Origin: Verrucomicrobiia bacterium
Lineage (GTDB): Bacteria > Verrucomicrobiota > Verrucomicrobiia > Limisphaerales > UBA11358
Length of the DNA stretch: 8,001 nucleotides
Assembly: GCA_030044395.1 (NCBI GenBank)
Contig: JASHVW010000374.1
Coordinates: 1 to 8,001, forward strand
Direction: 5' to 3'
Each line of letters opens with the position of its first letter. Positions within the stretch are counted from its first letter, which is position 1. Below the pieces are notes generated by a model that was given only the letters and a program-made list of their open reading frames with translations, was not told the DNA's origin and searched no databases. The position numbers and the translations under genes were made by a program. Positions 5,073 through 8,001 of this stretch are shown here, in pieces.

Positions 5073-5714
5073 ATGAACACCGATTTTATCCTCAAACAAC
5101 GGCTCATCTGCGTCGCGGTGATTGATCGGCCCGATGATGCGATTCCGCTGGCGGAGAGCCTGTTGGCAGGGGGATTGAATGTCATCGAGGTTACCTTCCG
5201 TACCGCGGGCGCGGCGGAATGCATTGCGCGCATCCGTAAAAGCGTTCCGCAGATAGCGGTCGGCGCGGGCACATTGCTGACGCCCGATCAAGTGAAACAA
5301 GCGGTGGACGCCGGTTCGCAATTCGGCGTATCGCCCGGTTTGAGCGAGGCGGTATCCAACGCGGCACACAAACATAAGATGCCGTTGTTTCCCGGTGTCA
5401 TTACTCCGAGCGAAGTCATGCGCACCATGGAATTGGGCTGGAAACAACTGAAATTTTTCCCGTCGGAGACGTCCGGCGGAGTCAATGCGTTGAAAGCGTT
5501 AATTGGGCCATTTGGCCACACGGGAATTGGGTTTATCCCGACCGGTGGCATCACGGCGGCGATGCTGGCGAATTACCTGGCCATCAAACAGGTGGCGGCC
5601 GTTGGCGGTTCGTGGATGGCCGACCGAAAGCTCGTCGCTGAAAAATCGTGGTCCAGAATCACCGGCCTGACGGCCGAGGCGATGAATATCATTGCCGCGA
5701 CTTCGGCGAAATGA
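5073..5714 (+). CDS. eda: 2-dehydro-3-deoxyphosphogluconate (KDPG/KHG) aldolase
   Basis: 213 aa, normal family length. This class I aldolase cleaves KDPG to pyruvate and glyceraldehyde-3-phosphate (KHG to pyruvate and glyoxylate), in the Entner-Doudoroff and uronate routes, as a cytoplasmic TIM-barrel trimer. Key sites: VIEVTFRT (37-44) with catalytic Glu39 and carboxylate-binding Arg43; VGAGTLLTPDQV (63-74); FGVSPGL (84-90); PLFPGVITPSE (104-114); LKFFPSE (126-132) with the Schiff-base Lys127; and the phosphate-binding PTGGI (156-160) and VGGSWM (177-182). Start: ATG 5073 puts the family-typical FILKQRLICVAV near the N terminus; a TTG six codons earlier adds nothing conserved. It converges with the GH105 gene, leaving a 10-nt gap. 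GH105 products enter the uronate pathway that ends at KDPG, so the pairing makes metabolic sense. The kduI/kduD/kdgK-type genes that would link the two are not in the window. DgoA (KDPGal aldolase) specificity cannot be excluded. Confidence 0.94.
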   Translation: MNTDFILKQRLICVAVIDRPDDAIPLAESLLAGGLNVIEVTFRTAGAAECIARIRKSVPQIAVGAGTLLTPDQVKQAVDAGSQFGVSPGLSEAVSNAAHKHKMPLFPGVITPSEVMRTMELGWKQLKFFPSETSGGVNALKALIGPFGHTGIGFIPTGGITAAMLANYLAIKQVAAVGGSWMADRKLVAEKSWSRITGLTAEAMNIIAATSAK

Positions 5715-5724
5715 GATGGAATCG

Positions 5725-8001
5725 CTAATTTCCGATCGAGATTTGCAGCGGCTGGTCCCGGCGCTCGGCGAAGCGCCGGATGTAATTGACCCACGCCGCC
5801 GCAGTGGGGAAGTCGCCACTTTGGGACCAGCCGGCACCCATGTAATAAAGAAATGGCCGGCCGTTTTCCGCGGGGGCAATGGCCAGTAAGTTCCGAATCG
5901 CCGGCTGTCCTTCCGTGATGGTTTTCGTCGGCGCATTAAACGCGCTGGCCGACAAGTCCGGCAGGTCGTTGGTGAACTGTCCCACGCTGTCCCTGGGCAA
6001 GACGATGGCCACGCCAATCGTGCCCTTGTAGAAATCCTGCGGTTGCCAATAAGCCATCCAGCCTTCCGTCTGATTTTGCACAATCAGGCCGCGCGCGATG
6101 CTGTTGGTCCATGGATCAATCTCCGGCGAGCCGTCGGGCACAATCACATTTTCGCCCGGGCGCTCGGCCAAACCCACGGCGATCTGCAAGGGCGATTGAT
6201 CGTCGCTTTTGAAAATGCTTTCCATGCGGCTCATGTTCGAGCCGGCATCTATGCTGATGCGCTTGGTTTCGGAGACTTCCCGTCCGCCGGCATCCCAGCC
6301 CTCGTAGGTCAGCTCAAATTCCGAACGAATGGGCCCGGTGGTGATAAGGCGATAAGTGCGCCAGTTTTTGGAAACGTAGAGCCTGCCGTCCTGCCAGATT
6401 CCCAGGCCGCCGCAGCCGCGCGTTTTGCCGACCTTGTAATCGTCCTGAGACGGTTTTTTCTGATTGTAATAATCACCCGAGCCATACATGTCGTTGATGA
6501 TGAGGCCGCGAGTGCGTTTAATCCAAACGTCCATGCCGCTGCTGGTGAGCGGCTCGGCTTTCCAGGTCTCGAGGGCCTTGCCGAAGGTGCGATGCGCTAT
6601 CCGGTCGCTCTCCCAGGCGAAATCGTCGTGGCGCTCCGGCACGTAGCGCGCGAATGTTTTGATGATGGGCGGCGGCACGGCGGCCAGAGCCGAGGCGTCC
6701 AGAACGTAGTAGGTCCGCGTCTCGCCGGGGGCGAGGTCAACTTGGAAGAGCAATTGCTGGCCAATGTTCCTTGAAATGTCTTGCCGTGTTGGACTGTAAG
6801 TGACCAGTTGGGAATCCAAAATACGGGAGGAATCACCGTCCATGACGGCAAGTTCCTTAGGAGCGTCCCGTAATATAAATGCGTCCACCGAACCTGTGCG
6901 GGTCCGGATAAATTCCTTGGTCGTCAATTCGACCGTTTCGCAATCGCGCCGGAATGAGGACGGATTAGAGACTCTGACAATTACGTATCCAGGCAGTAAT
7001 TTCAGACCTTTAGGGGAATGAGCTTCAACCATTTGCCCTGGTTCCTCCATCACCGCCATCCGATACACTTCGCTTCCCGCGAGCAGGAAAGCGCCGATGC
7101 CATAAATTTCAGTTGTATCGGGGGAAAATCTCGTCGGGCTGCCGCCGGGGGGCTGTACATGGGTCAATTTTCCATCCTCATCCACGCAGCCAACCAACGC
7201 CGTCCATGCCTTCCGCACGGACGGCTCGAATGTGGCGCGGTCGAGCAATCCCTGATTCACGCCCCAGGCAAGGGCGTAGGTGTCCAGGGCCGAGCCGCTG
7301 CTTTCCGGGTCCGGGTTGCCCTCGGGGTCAAGCAAGCTGACGGGCCAGAGGCCGTCCGGTCGCTGGCAGGCCAGGATTTTGTCCCCCATCTCCTTGAACA
7401 ATTGCTCGAAACGCGGGCGGTCCGGATGGTTCATCGGCAGATATTGCAACATCCGAACCAAACCGGCCATCACCCACCCGTTGCCGCGGCTCCAGAACAC
7501 CTTTTGGCCATTTGAATCCCGTTTGTTGAAATAAGTGCTGTCGCGGTAAAACAAATGCTCGTTGGTATCGTAAAGAAAATCCGTGGTGCGCCACCAGTTG
7601 GTAACGGCAAAATTCAGATATCGTTTGTCGTCCGTGGCGGCGTAAAGGCGCATCCAGGCCGGCGGCGCCATGAATAGGGCGTCACACCAGGACCATGAAT
7701 CCTGGCCGTGGCCTGGCTGCGCGAAATCCAGCCTTTGCGCGGATGGCGGATTGGCGAGGACCGTGTCGAACCGCTCGCGCATGGGTGCGATCATCTGCGG
7801 CTCGCGATAGAGAAAATAAAGCCCGGTGTAAAGCTGTCCGATGCATTCGTCGTCGGCCATGTATTTTCGCGGGCCGAGTTGCCATTGCGTGCCGGCGCCG
7901 ACGGCCAGCATGGCGTTGCGGTATTTTAAATCGCTGGAAATTCCGGCGAGCGCCATGAAACCGGCGTCACCCGCGCCTTGCTCCCATCCATTCACCGGAT
8001 A
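5725..8001 (-). CDS. GH105 unsaturated glycuronyl hydrolase fused to a DUF4861 module, 5'-truncated by the window edge
   Basis: 758 codons are visible and the frame runs off the right edge, so the true start and any signal peptide are missing. Visible residues about 1-314 are an (alpha/alpha)6-barrel GH105/GH88-type hydrolase: RKYMADDECIGQLY (46-59), SWSWCDALFMAPPAWMRLYA (102-121), FWSRGNGW (169-176), QRPDGLW (213-219), ESSGSA (233-238) and YGIGAFLLAGSE (300-311). Asp51 (or 50) and Asp107 plausibly match the paired Asp88/Asp143 of Bacillus YteR. Such enzymes hydrate and release the 4,5-unsaturated uronic acid left on oligosaccharides by polysaccharide lyases. Residues about 336-747 fit DUF4861: a beta-rich start (GYVIVRVSNPSSF), then YVPERHDDFAWESDRIAHR (453-471), SGMDVWIKR (488-496), KVGKTRGCGGLGIW (523-536), TGPIR and PFLYYMGAGWS near the end. 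The module's role is not established to my knowledge. Exported and used in pectin/rhamnogalacturonan- or ulvan-like degradation: inferred. The fusion is uninterrupted, with no frameshift. It converges on eda. Confidence 0.92.
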   Translation of the reverse strand, partial: YPVNGWEQGAGDAGFMALAGISSDLKYRNAMLAVGAGTQWQLGPRKYMADDECIGQLYTGLYFLYREPQMIAPMRERFDTVLANPPSAQRLDFAQPGHGQDSWSWCDALFMAPPAWMRLYAATDDKRYLNFAVTNWWRTTDFLYDTNEHLFYRDSTYFNKRDSNGQKVFWSRGNGWVMAGLVRMLQYLPMNHPDRPRFEQLFKEMGDKILACQRPDGLWPVSLLDPEGNPDPESSGSALDTYALAWGVNQGLLDRATFEPSVRKAWTALVGCVDEDGKLTHVQPPGGSPTRFSPDTTEIYGIGAFLLAGSEVYRMAVMEEPGQMVEAHSPKGLKLLPGYVIVRVSNPSSFRRDCETVELTTKEFIRTRTGSVDAFILRDAPKELAVMDGDSSRILDSQLVTYSPTRQDISRNIGQQLLFQVDLAPGETRTYYVLDASALAAVPPPIIKTFARYVPERHDDFAWESDRIAHRTFGKALETWKAEPLTSSGMDVWIKRTRGLIINDMYGSGDYYNQKKPSQDDYKVGKTRGCGGLGIWQDGRLYVSKNWRTYRLITTGPIRSEFELTYEGWDAGGREVSETKRISIDAGSNMSRMESIFKSDDQSPLQIAVGLAERPGENVIVPDGSPEIDPWTNSIARGLIVQNQTEGWMAYWQPQDFYKGTIGVAIVLPRDSVGQFTNDLPDLSASAFNAPTKTITEGQPAIRNLLAIAPAENGRPFLYYMGAGWSQSGDFPTAAAWVNYIRRFAERRDQPLQISIGN

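Noticed and set aside
4475..5272. VOC gene extended to a 265-aa protein
   Set aside because: The extra N-terminal part crosses the intergenic region and runs antisense through eda; VOC homology begins at about the ATG at 4888.
6043..6774. 243-aa open frame on the plus strand opposite the DUF4861 region
   Set aside because: Antisense to a conserved domain, with no recognisable motif and no ribosome binding site.

Overview
The window reads as ordinary chromosome from a GC-rich, polysaccharide-degrading heterotroph. My best guess is a Verrucomicrobiota-like bacterium (Pedosphaera/Limisphaera-type). This rests on gene content: a GH57 branching enzyme, a GH105-DUF4861 fusion, a Thr-Asn-rich secreted TPR protein and a free-standing CBM48 protein. 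It also rests on a pyrimidine heptamer spacer and sparse Shine-Dalgarno sites. No marker gene is present, so the placement is inference. Coding density is very high; no rRNA, tRNA, CRISPR array, insertion sequence or prophage gene was seen.

Layout. (1) 1-831, plus strand: 3' part of a GH57-type glycogen branching enzyme, cut by the left edge. (2) 907-4888, minus strand: a five-gene co-directional block, read right to left as VOC/glyoxalase-fold protein, 99-aa CBM48-like glycogen-binding protein, exported TPR protein, hisI (phosphoribosyl-AMP cyclohydrolase) and trpE (anthranilate synthase component I). Only hisI-trpE (6-nt gap) is tight enough to be called an operon with confidence. The TPR gene appears to have its own promoter directly against its start codon. 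(3) 4889-5072: a divergent intergenic region with small direct and inverted repeats and weak promoter-like elements. (4) 5073-5714, plus strand: KDPG/KHG aldolase (eda). (5) 5725-8001, minus strand: a large GH105 unsaturated glycuronyl hydrolase fused to a DUF4861 module, cut by the right edge.

Three functional themes can be read. Glycogen: GH57 branching enzyme and CBM48 protein. Amino-acid synthesis: hisI and trpE, with no trpG, trpD or other his gene beside them. Uronic-acid-rich polysaccharide use: GH105 releases an unsaturated uronate that, after isomerisation, reduction and phosphorylation elsewhere, would reach KDPG and be split by Eda.

I found no convincing new multi-gene system. The most interesting points are the GH105-DUF4861 fusion, the apparent leaderless promoter of the TPR gene, the heptamer-repeat spacer before hisI, and the small glycogen-binding protein.
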